From: Narthecium ossifragum | Taxonomy: Eukaryota; Streptophyta; Magnoliopsida; Dioscoreales; Nartheciaceae | Direction of reading: 5' to 3' | Length of the DNA stretch: 64,000 nucleotides | NCBI GenBank assembly: GCA_963920575.1 | Contig: OY986975.1 | Location: 17,825,897 to 17,889,896 of the forward strand | Shown: positions 22,701 to 35,500 of the stretch, piece after piece | Numbering within the stretch: the first letter of the stretch is position 1 | How the letters are laid out: each line of letters opens with the position of its first letter | Notes under the pieces: model-generated | What the model was told of the DNA's origin: nothing | The model's input: only the letters and a program-made list of their open reading frames with translations | The model's database searches: none | Program-made: the position numbers and the translations under genes

Positions 22701-25373
22701 TCCGGCCAAAGGCTTTGCTGGAAGTATTACCTCCATTGTCTCGGAGTTTTTGTTGGTGATTCCTCGAATAATTCATCACCAAGTGAGGAAAAAGAACTTC
22801 ATTCATTCTTTTTGTGTTCACCATATATTGGCCGTTGCAATGTCAAAATCAAATCCTAGTTATAGGACCCCTGTGCTCAAAACAAAAGGAAGCTAATTGA
22901 AGGTTATAGTTATTGACACCTCGGAAAGACAAAGAACACTAGAAAATCTGTAAACATGTTTATGCTTATTTCTAACAAAATCAAAGGATGGGTCTAACTG
23001 ACAGTTTTGAGCTTCTTTCTTATACAAAAAGGAAGTAATCAGGTAAGTTGCACATATATCTCTCTAGGTGTCGTCATTCCTTAAATTCCAAATGTGATGT
23101 AAACAGTGAAGTGCTAGCACAACCTACAATTTACCTCTAAGCAACGATGATAGAAATTAGATTATCCCTCACCCTTATTTGATGCTGCCGTCCTCAAATG
23201 TGACTCATTCTGTCCTTCCATCTTATTTTTTCTCCAATGATCGGGTTGTGATTTTCTTACCTGCTTTTATTCCATTTCTGGACACTGGAGGAACAGAGGG
23301 AGGACCACAGGGACTGTAGGGAAGAAGACTAGACTTTTTGTTCGGTTTGTATGAAGCGGAAGTTATAGATTGAATTTAATAGAGGTGAGGATTTGTTTGA
23401 CTAATGGGTAACATCGAGAATCTCAGGCCATAATCATCGAACATTTTTTTCTCTAGTAACTTGTGTGGTTAAGCAAGAGGGCTTATTGCTGCCTTAGACA
23501 GATTAGTTCATAAAAATTGTTGACATGCAAAAGGGTTATATTTATTAAGCCATTAGTTCCAACCTAGGAAGCACCAACACCTCTAGCAGTGGAGCGTGTC
23601 CGTGTCCGACACCGTATTGGACACAACACTCGTCAGACACGTGTCTGACACTTTCCCAGCGTGTCCTTATTTTTTTAGGGCTGTCATGTGAAAGCAAACT
23701 ATGTACGCACAACAACAAGCCCATGTCGTCTTCCTTGTTCGGTGGAGTTCAGACTCAGTATCAGGTTTAGAAGTGCTTCTCATTTTTTCCACTCTTTTGT
23801 AATCTAAAGCCCTAACCTTCTAAAGCCCTAACCTTAAATCTTAAGGTCCGGCAAGTTAATGCCAATTGGTGCATTTATTGACAGTGGCATCGATGTTTAA
23901 GCTAAAAAGTATATAATTCTTATACATTATTAAGTCTTGTATCTTTCGATAAAATATTCTTCTATATATGACATATAAAAAAGGCTTTTTGTCTACGTGT
24001 CCTTGCCGTGTCATGTCCTGTATTTTATGAAAATCGTTGTCGGCGTGTCCGTGTCGTGGCGTATCCGTGTCAGTGCTTCCTAGGTTCCAACTGACAATCG
24101 ACAATGTTAGTTCTTTTGAAGAATCACCATCAATAAGCCTTTCTAATGAATTAATAATGCCCTGTTTGGTGTGGGGTTAAGGGGGGATAACCCCTCTTAT
24201 CCACACACTTATCCCCAAACATCAAAAGTAATCATTACTAGTTTATCATCATTCCACCTACCACCACCACTCTACTTTTTCCTATCCCCATTCCTTAACC
24301 CCACCTTTTCTAACTCTATTCCCCCTTAACCCCATACCAAACATCTAAGGGATCCTTTATAAAGAGCTTGGAACCCCAATGGCTCGAATTGAATCCCTGT
24401 GGATTGTTTTCTAGTCACATTCCAAACAAACTTGTGTGAGAGGGCTTTCATACGACATTGCAGGACTAATTGGCAACAACTAAACCGGCCTTATTATTCT
24501 GATTCTATGCTGTTCTGCTTATCGTTTGACATTCTGCTAGAATAATAACATGTGTAACATATAGGAGAAGTTTCAGTTAAATGAAGTCACAAGAGGTAGA
24601 TTGACAGGAAGTGCCAGTTGCTATCTTATTAATTGGTGAGCCACGAAAATTCACGAGGATGAGTAGTTACAACTTCCAAGGCGCTTTTCTTGTTTGGTTA
24701 CTCAGAAGGGTAACAGTTTCGTTTACATAAGATATGGATTTGTTCACTGCTTCCTGTCATTCATAGTCGTCATTGAGCATCCTCCATTTTGTTTTGATTG
24801 CATATGAGTGTGACAAAGAAGTCATTTAGGCTGACAATGCAGTTAGGACTCTCAGTATTTGCCTGATCTGATCTGAGTCAAATAATGGCTCCGATCAGAC
24901 CTTAAACTTAAAGCTGCTAAATGATAGAAGGTGAACTCCTTAAAGTGTATTCATTTTACATGAGCTTCAGTTGCAACGATGGGTTGAGAGGTATACAAAA
25001 GAGATATGCAAGGAGTCTCAATCGTACTGGAAAATATGTGTGAACAGTAACCCTGCTCATCATCTTCTTTGGTCATTCTAGTTTAAAATGTCACTATATC
25101 TTTCTTCCATCTTTTTATGAATCTAATATTATAGTTCACCTACCTTTAATTCAGGGAAATGAGATGCAGATTCGCCCAGCTGATCTTTATCTTCGCGACG
25201 AGGAAGAAATGAACTTCTACGAAATAATGTTGCGTGCCAGACAGAGGACAGAGATCGTCATTGGGTATCGTCTAGCAAATGCAGAGCGAGCAGTTATAAA
25301 CCCTCCATCCAAAAGCTTACGCCGTAAATGGTCCTCCAAGGATGTTTTCGTGGTCATTGCTGAGAAAGAATGA
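10773..25373 (+). CDS. CASTOR: CASTOR ion channel, nuclear envelope (12 coding exons)
   Basis: Exons: 10773-11216, 11888-11959, 12997-13596, 15522-15704, 15898-15957, 16036-16239, 17084-17332, 18396-18494 (or 18241-18339), 20257-20451, 20556-20648, 22088-22354, 25155-25373; all phases join and give about 894 residues. Family members form a tetrameric cation channel of the nuclear envelope needed for nuclear calcium oscillations in root symbiosis. Visible parts: a Ser/Pro-rich N-terminus (MTLDSELSP..DWFF), a first membrane segment over exons 1-2, further membrane segments and the pore filter ADSGNH in exon 3, then two RCK gating-ring domains (VICRSGSPLILADLKK-like, ILLCGWRRD) ending VFVVIAEKE. 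ADSGNH is the CASTOR or non-legume form of the filter. An upstream in-frame ATG at 10719 is possible; I chose 10773 because it matches the family start. Introns are full of insertions. No frameshift or missing motif was found, so it looks functional. Confidence 0.93.
18241..18339 (+). other. CASTOR: CASTOR alternative exon 8a (candidate mutually exclusive exon)
   Basis: A 99-nt open segment bounded by TTATTCAG and GTGAGT, phase 0 on both sides. It encodes 33 residues starting VKDAVYIDIV and containing RPARKPQKILLCGWRRD. It aligns without gaps to exon 8b (15 of 33 identical) and shares its length, phase and the ILLCGWRRD core. It would replace the RCK1-RCK2 linker with a more basic one. It lacks the LPKDFIVPKSPER wording I remember from rice and Lotus CASTOR. 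Confidence 0.72.
18396..18494 (+). other. CASTOR: CASTOR exon 8b (canonical form)
   Basis: A 99-nt exon between CTGCAG and GTAACT, phase 0. It encodes VKGGYLPKDFIVPKSPER followed by ILLCGWRRDMEDMIM, the wording I remember for CASTOR in other plants. The gap to exon 8a is only 56 nt, shorter than plant introns normally allow, although it carries GT, a CTAAT-like branch word, a pyrimidine tract and AG. Confidence 0.85.
18687..18887. repeat. Tandem duplication of about 100 bp in CASTOR intron 8
   Basis: Copies 18687-18786 and 18787-18887 share TCAGTGGAATATATTCTTGC and ATGCAATCAATGCATATG with few differences. It is non-coding and recent. Confidence 0.8.
19645..19850. repeat. Direct repeat copy 1 (intron 8), partner at 20800-21005
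   Basis: About 205 bp, nearly identical to 20800-21005 in intron 10 (for example TTTTTCGCATCATTGCTTGC and GTACGGTGTTAGATTTTTTA occur in both). The two exons between them are not duplicated. The repeat may be a short transposon or a patchy duplication; no inverted ends were recognised. Confidence 0.8.
20800..21005. repeat. Direct repeat copy 2 (intron 10), partner at 19645-19850
   Basis: Second copy of the intronic repeat described at 19645. Its right edge passes straight into a GGCA/TGCC-rich segment (21010-21360), whereas the first copy passes into different DNA, which sets the repeat border near 21005. Confidence 0.8.
21010..21476. repeat. GGCACGG-rich dispersed repeat followed by a 55-bp tandem duplication
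   Basis: 21010-21360 is rich in TCGGCA, GGCATG and GTGCCGGGCCGG words and ends AGCAATCCTTGC. Similar DNA with the same end wording occurs at 29370-29495, so it is a dispersed repeat family of unknown class. Directly after it a 55-bp unit is tandemly repeated (21367-21421 and 21422-21476). Confidence 0.5.
23564..24083. mobile_element. Non-autonomous hAT-like element in CASTOR intron 11
   Basis: 520 bp with inverted ends CTAGGAAGCACxxACAC, flanked by a perfect 8-bp direct repeat GTTCCAAC (23556-23563 and 24084-24091). The inner ends are rich in GTGTCCGTGTC and its complement. It has no coding capacity. Confidence 0.82.
24160..24351. mobile_element. MITE candidate in CASTOR intron 11
   Basis: 192 bp with inverted ends: CCCTGTTTGGTGTGGGGTTA on the left and the complement of a close variant on the right (CCCTTAGATGTTTGGTATGG read inward). 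No clear target duplication was found, so the superfamily is left open. Confidence 0.55.
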
Positions 25374-26583
25374 GATGTTTGGATGAGAGTCAGGCATATT
25401 CGTCACGTCATGTTGGATTTGGTCGAATGGGTGGAGTTTTTCTGCCTTTGTGGATGGAAGCATGTGCGCATTTTGCAAGATGGTTGCATTGAGGGTTAAA
25501 AGGGTTTTCATCTAGCCAAAAACCTATTGCACGTGAGTGTATGGTGCAGTGGTAACAGCTTGTGACCTCCATTGTGGAGATGGCAAGTTCAAGCCTTGGT
25601 GCAGCAACTTATGCAAGGAATTATGTCGAAGCATGTATGTCATGGAAAATCGAGCCCGGTAATGGGGCACATCGTGGCAATTTATACAAGTCTGTCAGGC
25701 ATTTTCCCCCCTCAGCCTGGGTCATAAGCTGAATTAATTTCTTTTTGAGAAAATATAGTTGAAAAGTTATCTGATCGGGTATTGTGAATAATGAAGGTGA
25801 GTTTTGGTAGATGTGTATACCTTGGTTCATAGAACATGAGATAAATTTGATACACGCAATGTATGTGCGAGTGCTCAATTCTTTATGCATGACTGCTTTC
25901 TGATTTTCTGAGAGATTGTAAGATATGAATGATGTTTATGTACAAATTGACAATCTTTGCAATTTGAAATGTTGATGACTCTCTTCTTAGAGACTTGCTA
26001 ATATGTTGATTTTTGTTGCCAAGGGAAAGTTTAATCACATGTAAAGCTTCTCTTCTCACCTATATGACAAGTGATTGCATGTTCAAAATTTTCCAATTTA
26101 TTTATAATAGTTGGAAGATTTGTTTTAATTCAAAGCGAGTTTACATTCGTGAGATTAAGCTAACAAGATAGGTTATTTTCTACATATTGAGACCATGAAC
26201 AGATCGTCATCTTGTTCTTTCTGAAATAATTGAGTCCATGCTATTGTTGTGTTTGTTTGTTGATCTCTCTGGCAATTCCTTCCTGCGACGAGGGTTTTTT
26301 TCACGTATACACTCGTCTTCTCAAAGCTTGGATGTACACTTTTATGTTCACCTTCAGAGAGTTCTTCACTACAAAATTTTCTCATGCCATCCTTCTTGAA
26401 ACTTCATCTCACAGCAGCATTATAATCTTTGATTACAAAGTTACAATAGAGCATAAGCTAGTCGTCTGATCGTGTTTTTTTTTATCGACACTTTGAAAAA
26501 ATCTTGAGATAAAAATATCCTAATAGGAAGAAAAGACTTAAGCCTCTGAAAGGTCCAATTTCTCAGTTGTCTGGACTGATGAT
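25374..26583. other. 3' region between convergent CASTOR and rhodanese-like genes, with SINE-like sequence
   Basis: This is the shared downstream space of two convergent genes. It contains a tRNA-like segment at 25538-25745 (listed separately). No further gene is seen; both 3' UTRs and their polyadenylation sites must lie here. Confidence 0.5.
25538..25745 (+). mobile_element. tRNA-derived SINE-like element
   Basis: The head reads TGGTGCAGTGGTAACAGC, resembling a polymerase III A box, followed about 30 nt later by GGCAAGTTCAAGCCTTGG, resembling a B box. The body ends near CTGGGTCATAAGC. The arrangement fits a tRNA-derived SINE inserted just behind the CASTOR stop codon, probably within its 3' UTR. 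The tail and target duplication could not be defined. Confidence 0.5.
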
Positions 26584-29500
26584 TCACGAAGGCAGACCCT
26601 GGGTTTCCTCTGAATCAGATGGTTGACATTCGTGTTTTGCAGCCGCCTGCAGGACACGATCCTGGACTGATGTCGATGAAGGCGAAGTAGGCAGGCCGAT
26701 CTTATTTGGTTCCAGCTTTCCTGCAGCCCATGAAATTGCCTGAGCTCCCACTCTAACAGGGGCTAGCAACAACCTGCACAGAATGTTCTCATTGAATGAA
26801 ACATTAAGCTGATAAGAGTTCGCGGGAAAAAAGGAAAAGAAAAAAGAAGACATTCTTGTCTGTTGATGTGAAATGTGAGCGACTTTTTAGAGAAAGAAAG
26901 GACCAAAAAATATGTTGAACAACTTGAGCAAGCCCCAAAGCCCCAAAGGGAAAGATCCACTGTTTGTGCTTGTATAGATAGGTTGGGACCATTGTGACAT
27001 AAAGGAAAGACAAAGTATGTTATAGTCAAATAAGCTCTACTTTCTCGATTATGACCATGGGTAATCAACAAAGTAAGTATGTTATCGTCAAGCATATTGT
27101 ATTCAAGCACAGGATATCAGCTATTATAAAATTGTTAACGCCTTCAATATGTTGGATTTCTGAGCAGTTGGTTCTGCGTTAAAAGTTGGAAATCAGTGTA
27201 ATTTCACACCTTAAGAGTTACAGCTCTAGCCTGTTGTGACCAATATCAACATTAAACCCTTGCTACTGGTGACATGATGACTAGCAAAAAAAAAAAACTA
27301 CAATTGGCTTGATAGTAGGAATTATAAAGTTAGGGGGATTTCATTCTCATTGTGCCAATGGGTTGACTTCATAAAGCCTACCTATTTGAGATCTCTGTAT
27401 ATCCAACAATTTCGAAATTAATGCGCAGCATATATGCTCACAATGAAGTACATAAGGAAAAGATGGTAAACTTACTTGACATCTTGCTTTAGATCTTCAG
27501 AACTCTTATATGACGCAAATCGCCGATAAAGGGTCTAGTGAACACAGAAGAACAAGAATTAATAGTGGAATATAGAAGCCGAGGAGGATGCTGATGGTAG
27601 TCATTCAGAAAGCAGTAACCCAACTTGCTATGGTTGTGAAGCATGTCTTTATCAAGAACTGAAGAAGTTGCCATGATTTCGAGTTTCATACAATCTGTAT
27701 AATGAGAAAATATGATACCAGACAAAAGTAATCAAAAGTGTTAAAAACACTCCTTATAGTCACTATCGGCATCATGACATCATCAAAGCTTTCCGACTGT
27801 GGAACATAATTTCATCCCCTCCAAAATGGAGCCGAAATCCCTGGCTATAATGACTTGGGCAAGAGATGAACTTGGTCCAAAATCTTGAATACCAGTTATT
27901 GTGAAGATCTGCATCCCTATTAGACCTCAATTGAGGCTCATATAACTGGGAAAACCCTCTTAAGATTTCTTTAGAGTCTAGACTAGGGGAAGTCACGGTA
28001 AAAAATGGCGAAAGTAATTTGATATGGAATGGTAGGACATGAGACTCGACAAAGTGGTACAACTATCTCATGAGGTACAACCGCTCCTTGAGGATAGCTG
28101 ATAGTATCAGGCTGTCACAGAAATAACAGGGGATCAAATCTCGCAGTTTGCAGTGCCAAGTGTGGACCGGTGTCTATAATCAGGGGGAATAGCCCACCTC
28201 ACTTATCACCAATTGCTTACTTAAGTCGAGGTGGTAGTCAGAAGCTAGGGCCAACGCTCAAGTAAGCAAGTGAAAAGAATGGTGTGTTTGAAGTTAGGTG
28301 GACTAGGGGACAGGTGAAAATGCAATCTTTTTGTAGCATTTGTACTACTTTCGAAGAAACTTCAGCTTGGTTGAGTAGCATAGATATGTTTAGATGTCAG
28401 AATGTTTTCCGTCAACAATAGTTTTGGTTGAAATCCTAAATGCAACCTATGCATTTATCTTGCTTGCAGTATAACGATGATTCAGCATTGTTGCATTTAT
28501 TCAACATGACACATAACTATGATGCAGCAAAAAATGCCCTTAAGTTTCAACAATGATGTCTTGTAAAGATTAGTTACTAAATTAAATTCAAAGTTACACA
28601 AAGTCTACTGAATTATTTAAAATATTACTAATTTATTTGAAATAGTCATGACTTGTTTTTAATTATCTAAAATACTAAGAAATGATTTTTTGAATAATTT
28701 AAAATATTATAAAATCCAGAAATGGAAAAAATAGAAAAATTATAGAAAATGAGTACTAAAATTGAGTACTAAAATTGCTGGTACATGTTATAACTTTTCA
28801 TAACTTTTATCTTAAATATCCTATAATTTCAGTTAAATGGGTTCGAAACCAAGTGAAGAGGATATTGAGTGGATCTTCTTCCCGGAACAAGATTTGGATG
28901 GGTGTAAATATTGTGCCATGGTAGGCCAAGAAGGTGGTGTTAGCCGGTTGAAGGCGCATATAGCCGGTAATGACTCGAATGTAGCAAAATGTTCAAAAGT
29001 GCCCAGGTCAGGGGAAAGTTGAGAGCCGAATTTGATAGGGTAAAGGAGGCGAAAAAAGCTATGAAGAACATGAAGGCGAACATAGACAGACAAGCGGCTG
29101 AATACCAGTTAAGGATCCGTACGAGGATGATCCACTGTTGCGCGCTGGCATCGAGGCATCCCTCTAGGAACAGTGGGAGGCGGAGGAGGTCCAGAGACAC
29201 AGAGCACATTTCATACCTTCATCATATGAGACCGGTTCTGAAGGCCATTGCGCCTCTAGCTCAGGTCATTCGTCTCCTCGGAAACAAATTCTTTCTCATT
29301 TTGAGTGCTCAAAGATCCCAAAAGATCTCCAAATCAATGTAGAACATCATATATCTAGTCAAAACTCCGTGCCAAACAATAAATATGGTGTGCCAAATAT
29401 CTAAAAGTCCGTGCCGGACCGTGCCGGTGGCAAGTGCTGAGCCGGCCAGGGACCGGCTCGGCGCGTGCCAGCGGCACGGCAATCCTTGCCAGTAACAATA

Positions 29501-32500
29501 CCTAAAGTGTCTATTAAACATCAAAAGCACATCTAAATGTCATGTATATGAGAACATTCACGCCCATGTTAATTAATCCGACAATATAGTGACAGACAGA
29601 TACAACACTTCTGAGTACCATTAAGCCATATTCTTTAACAAGAGTGATTGAAAATCTTCACTTAAGATTCCACAGCAAAGTTCATGCTGACATGAGAAAT
29701 GTCAAAATATAGTTGCCATAAATAAAACAAGTAATTTTAGCTGGAATATGGATCACCTGTCCAAGGCCAATAAGACCAATGACTTGCAATGTTGTCTCCC
29801 ATTCTGCAGCCAGATCAGTAGATTAGGAGGCAGTAACTTAAACAAAATGAAAGGAATAAATTCATGAATCCAGAAAACATTCTGATATTTCTATCATTAT
29901 CTCCCAAAAAAATTGTCTTTATAAGATAACGACCAAAGGTATCCATCTAAAAGCATATAGAGAACAGTTGACTAGTATTTATGAGGATGTTCGTCCATTT
30001 AGAAGCACATAAAACCTTTTTCTAGTAGTTTATATCTTTCAGGGCAAATTGTTAAACATGTGGTTCACTTAGATGAGAAAGAATGCATGATATGTAGTCC
30101 ATTTTGTTTCCCTTGTCACTGAAAAATCTCTGCACATGACTTATTTACACAAATTACTATGAGAATTCCAGGGTTTTGTTGCTTGGCATCATCACTGAAC
30201 CCATGAGTGATATATGGCGTCCTACGGATCGTTTTGGTGCCAAACATATGCAGTTTAAACATTTAAAGCAGATTAATAGCGGATTATATGCTTGCATGTG
30301 CTCCAGAGACAAATTAGAAAATCTAAACCACCAGAATAATATGTGATATTTAGTGTGTGGCTACTTTGATGATATTATGACTTGAAACATAGCTAGCAAA
30401 TGCATGCTAAAACATGGAGAATATTTCGCTTCATAGCCAGGTGAAACTTGAATTGAACATCCTTATCAAACTATTTCTAAACATGCAGCACAAATGGTGA
30501 CACAAGTACTCATGAGAAATGAAAGTAGGCAAGTTATTCAAAGGTATTTTTCACTGCGGCTATGAATTGCATCCAAATTGTTTTAGAAATTTTACAGCAT
30601 GTTAAATAGGAAGATGGTGTTGCTAGGAAGATGCTCTACATCCTAAAAGACCTAATAAAAAAATCTTGGACATTACTGATGAAGAGATAATCCTCCCAAA
30701 CATTTTGGCAAGCAGATGGTCAATGCACTTACTTAATGCTGCTTAGTGCTTACCTCGTAAAGCATAGATGAACGTGGCAAATCCCTGCCCATAAGCATCC
30801 AAAATCATTCAATTAATGATCCAAAATATACAAAACATTTGCTGAAACTCTGAACTCAAAGCAATAGTGAAGGTAGATATTTAGCTGAAGTGATGAGGAA
30901 AATTATAGTGGAAAAAAACCTCTCCTACTTGAAAGGCATAAATTGCAGTGCCATCTTACCAAAGCATATCCAGTAATGAGTGCTGGAGATGGCCTTATGT
31001 CCTCAAGGATTGCTTCAGCTTCCTGTGGAAATCCCGAGTGGAATGTGGAATGACATCAAGCATTAGAGAAGTCATCTGCCAAAGTTGTGGGGCACATATT
31101 TGCTTGAACAATTATTATAAATTCAAGAATACGGCTTTCTAGCAAGTGCAAAACGATGAATCACTCCTTCTCCGGAACCTCCACATAAAGTATAATAAAT
31201 ACAATTCACAAGTAGAGAGATAAACTGAAGTAAAAGTGAACTAGAAAAATGGTATCTAATAGTGGTCTATAGTCTCCATACACGTTTCTAGAGGTATCAT
31301 TCAATGCCAACAATTGATCTGATAAAACAAATATTAATATCTGCCTTTTAAATATCTATCCGATTGATCACCTCAGGAAGTGAGTACTGTGAAACTGTGA
31401 ATACCGACATATGAGTAGATAGTAAGACTAAGATAACATATGTAGAGATTATTGAGGATATCAAACCCAATGATTATGATACCTCATTCAAGACAGTCAA
31501 TGCAGTCTCAGGTTTAAGTTCTTTAATGCGGAGACCCTTTTTAGCCCATTCTTGGAAGCCGCCCTTGACCAAGTAAGGTTTCTGTTGTCGAAAAGTGTGA
31601 ACTCAGCAATTTCCATAGCAAGCTGATATGTACAATGTCTGTACGTACCATGATTGTCGAACTTATGGTCTAATACTTGCCTTGACACCAAGTTTTCTCA
31701 AGGATCTTGCAATGCCTTTAGACTGACTGCCATTAGCATCCATGACAATGACCTTTGATCCATCCTAGACAACGACAACAGTAACCATTGGAGAGGTAAA
31801 ACAGTGATCATCTATAGGCATGCGAACATGATCTGATTGTACGTACTTGAACAATTCTCAAGTTTCTGATGACAACTGCAAGTAATGCATCATTGACATC
31901 CTTCCCACTCTTCAACAGTTTCTTTACTGAACCATCAATCTGAGGATGAGGAAAGAAGAGAAGCATTCTATATCAGCGATCAAGTTTAGATCATTTCAGA
32001 AACCATGTTAAGCACAGGAAAGATTGAGGAATGAAGGTAGAAATGTTCTAGGAACTTTCAAGAGGACCAGACTGACAACTATGCTGCTTACAAAAACCTG
32101 ATTACACAAGTCCGACAGATGCAAAAGTTGTAGGTTCATACATGCTAACAGTTTACTCCAGCAAGTCACAAAACTTTGGAAGTATTTGTATGTCCAGTCA
32201 CAAAAGGATATTGAGAATGACTACTGGAAATTTAGATAAGGACATAAACCAGAGAGGTGGTGAGCTGCAGCAAGTATAGATTACTTAAAAGAACAAAACT
32301 GACAAACCTCAGGGAGGGATACACTTGCATATTTAGATCTGGCTGCTCGCCGAAGATCAGGCACACCATCTCTCCCCCTTAGATCCTTCATCAAGATTAG
32401 TGATCATCACTAGAAGTAAATGACAATTGTGGATTACTGTGCAATCCTCATGCAGTTCCAATAATGCAAAATGGATATTCTTGTCTGATATACCAAGAAA

Positions 32501-35500
32501 TGTAAAAAATTCTCAAAGACTGGTTAAAAACTACGATGGGTAGTATGCCAGAGTCATAAGAATTTCCTACTTAGAGAAGAACCTTACAGCTTGTACTTAT
32601 TCAGCTGCAGGAACTTTAGTCAAATCTTTTTCATAGGAATCGAAAAGCAATAAAATAGTGCAGTGCCAAAGAGGTTATGCCACAAGTTTAATGAAGTAAA
32701 TATTAGAAAAGAAAAGGCTGGTGAAATTTACAATCTCTTGCCTCAGGCCGGACATCAATGAGAACGGCATTCTCTTCATTCTTCAGCAGATCCAAAGCTA
32801 AATCAGGAGTCAAATTTCCAGAATACCCACCAAATTCAATTAACCAAAACGAGAATCTGCATATATGTTGAGCATGTATAAGATTTATTCAATGTACAAC
32901 CTTGCTCTGAATTCCAAAAGACAAGTTAACAGATACATTTACCCAACAGCAGCTGAACCTCCAATGACAAGTAGGCCTAGGACTATTGGATCATTAGGAT
33001 CGAGGCCAACATTTCTTTCAAGTTCTTCAATGACAATATTTACCTGCAAGGGCAACAATTCAATGGAACATAATACAAGAACTGAATGGAACCAAGATGT
33101 TTAGGTATTCCCCTGAAGATACCTGTTGAAAAGTAGCTCCAATAGGCCTAAGTATTTCTGTGACTTTATCTTCAGACAAGTTAAGCACGCTCCTAATATC
33201 CACTGGAAGCAATGACTTTGCAGATCCATAACAATAAACAACAAATGATGCCACATTTCCGAGAGAGTCCTCTACAGAAACAACCGAGCGTCTTAGAATG
33301 TCAATAGCTAGAACACCTGCTTTGTTCATACTCCCATTGTATTGATCTTGCAAGCCCGCCAATTCATTTCCAGCTTTATCTTTGGTTTTAGAAAGTGAAA
33401 AAAGTATGTCCCTGTATGCACTATCAAATGATTTGGTAACACTCTGAACTGAATCTGAAATTGATGATAAAATTGATTTGTAGGTGTTCCCCATGGCATC
33501 TTCTACTCTATCTACTGATGTTGCCATAGATGCATTAATTCCAGATAAAACATCTCCCTTGCTTTCACTCAGATTAAACAATCCCCTAATATTGATATCG
33601 GAAACTGAAACTGAACGCTCAAGAACTGTACTGTTAAAGCTAGATGAAGTTATAGACTCAGAAAAGACATTCGAACTTTGACCAAGGGAATCAGAAATGT
33701 CTGAGAACCCATATGCACTCGGGGAAGAAGCAGAAGTTGAATCTACACACGATGTTGTCAATGGTTCTGCCATGACACCAGCTGGTCTGCTTGAGCCAAT
33801 AGTAGCATATGTACCATCCACTTCTTGTAGTTCATATCTCCATTTTTCAGGCTCGCTTTCAAGGTATTCACTTGAAAATCGAAGTCCAATGTCATCGAAT
33901 TCATTCGGGTAAGGGGAGAAAATGGAGGAATGAGAGGAACCCAATTTGTTACACTTTTCCATGGCAAGGGAACGCATACATTTTGCACCATGCGCTTTAA
34001 ATGATAGCCCTGGGCCATGATTACCATCTGAGAGGGAAGAAAAATACTGGTCTTCAATGACACTTTTATCACATATAGCCTTGTGGAATGGATCAAAGGC
34101 CCTTGGACCTACATGAAAGTGAATCTGCAGGAATAAGGTGTCAGATAACATGAATAAGCTATTTGACTAATGGGAAGAATGACAAGTTCATGATATCATG
34201 AACAATTGTTCAAAAGAATGAACGCTCATCAACCTCAAGTTGATGCTCTTTGATGCACCTGATGGTACGTTTGGAATCTAATAATGATGAAGATTTAGAG
34301 GTGAAAGAATCATGTACTTACGACGGCACTATTTTAAGTGTACCTATATTTTCCACTTTCAAACTGAACATACATATAAGGCTCATATATAGCAAGATGA
34401 TGTTGAGAAACTAGGTACATAGGTTACACATGTTTATATTGCTCGTACTTTTCCAAAGTAGGCATATATTGCACCCAATTTCTTGATACGTGTATGGATG
34501 CTGGTAGCAGGCACATACTGGTATCACATTCTTTAAAGTCCAAGGAATAAGATTTTTGGCACCGGATACATGTAGTTACAGTGAAGTCTTTTATGAGGAA
34601 TGTTGGTACTCAGCTTACTTCAATTTTAAGTTCTTATGAAGGCATGGTTAGCTGCATGTTTAAGCTGGCGTACAGCCATTTATAGCATGATCTTTGAGAA
34701 TCTCATGAGATGTAGTTGGCTTATTTCTTGAAAGGATCCCAAATCAAGATACTTTTCTTCCCTAATTGGCCCTTTAAGGAGTTGTTTGTGCATGTTCCAG
34801 TCTTCAATGCTCCTTTGGTAGGTTCTATAACTACATTAACTATTGCATTCCTCTAAATTTCATATCTCACGTACAGAGACTCTTTCATAAAATTAAAAGT
34901 TTTTAAATAGAAAAATCTAGGAGAATCTCATAAGAATAATCACATGTACCATTATCCAAATGTTTTTGAAATTGGTGTAGCGTTTATTTTGAATAATGAA
35001 CATCTATCAAGCTGAAGGCTTCTTGATAACCAGATGTCACTCCATTGGAGTGGCCCTTATTCTAATTCTAGCTATACTATGTGACTCGCTAGTTGGTATT
35101 GTGTTTGGATGGTTGTTTAGTCTATATGTTCATTAGGGGATACACAATAGAGGCTATCAGTTCAGAATCTACGAGTTAACAACTCATACCAAAACTTCGG
35201 AGTGACACCCATATTATCTTTACCATAGAGTCGCCGTCGACCCCCATAGATCGACCGTCAGCACCATATAGCAGCGCAAAACCCCGCACTAAACGGCGGG
35301 TGGACATGAAGGGTTGCGCCACGTGGGCACCGCAGGTGGGACGGCCTGGGCACCCAGCCCAACAACAGGGGTGAATAAAATGGAGATGATGTCTGGGCCT
35401 GCAGCCTCATACGCCACCCAGTCTGGGCCAGCAACCCATCCGGCCAACAATCTCCCCCCAGCAGCTACCCTGGGATTCAAACCTGCGACCTCGCTTTGAT

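Noticed and set aside
25541..25600. True tRNA gene
   Set aside because: Box-like words are present, but the cloverleaf stems and acceptor stem do not pair; better read as a SINE head.
32741..32742. GT donor a few bases downstream of exon 4 in the rhodanese-like gene (GAGATT|GTAAAT)
   Set aside because: It breaks phase with exon 5 and inserts residues not expected in the rhodanese core; the GC donor fits.
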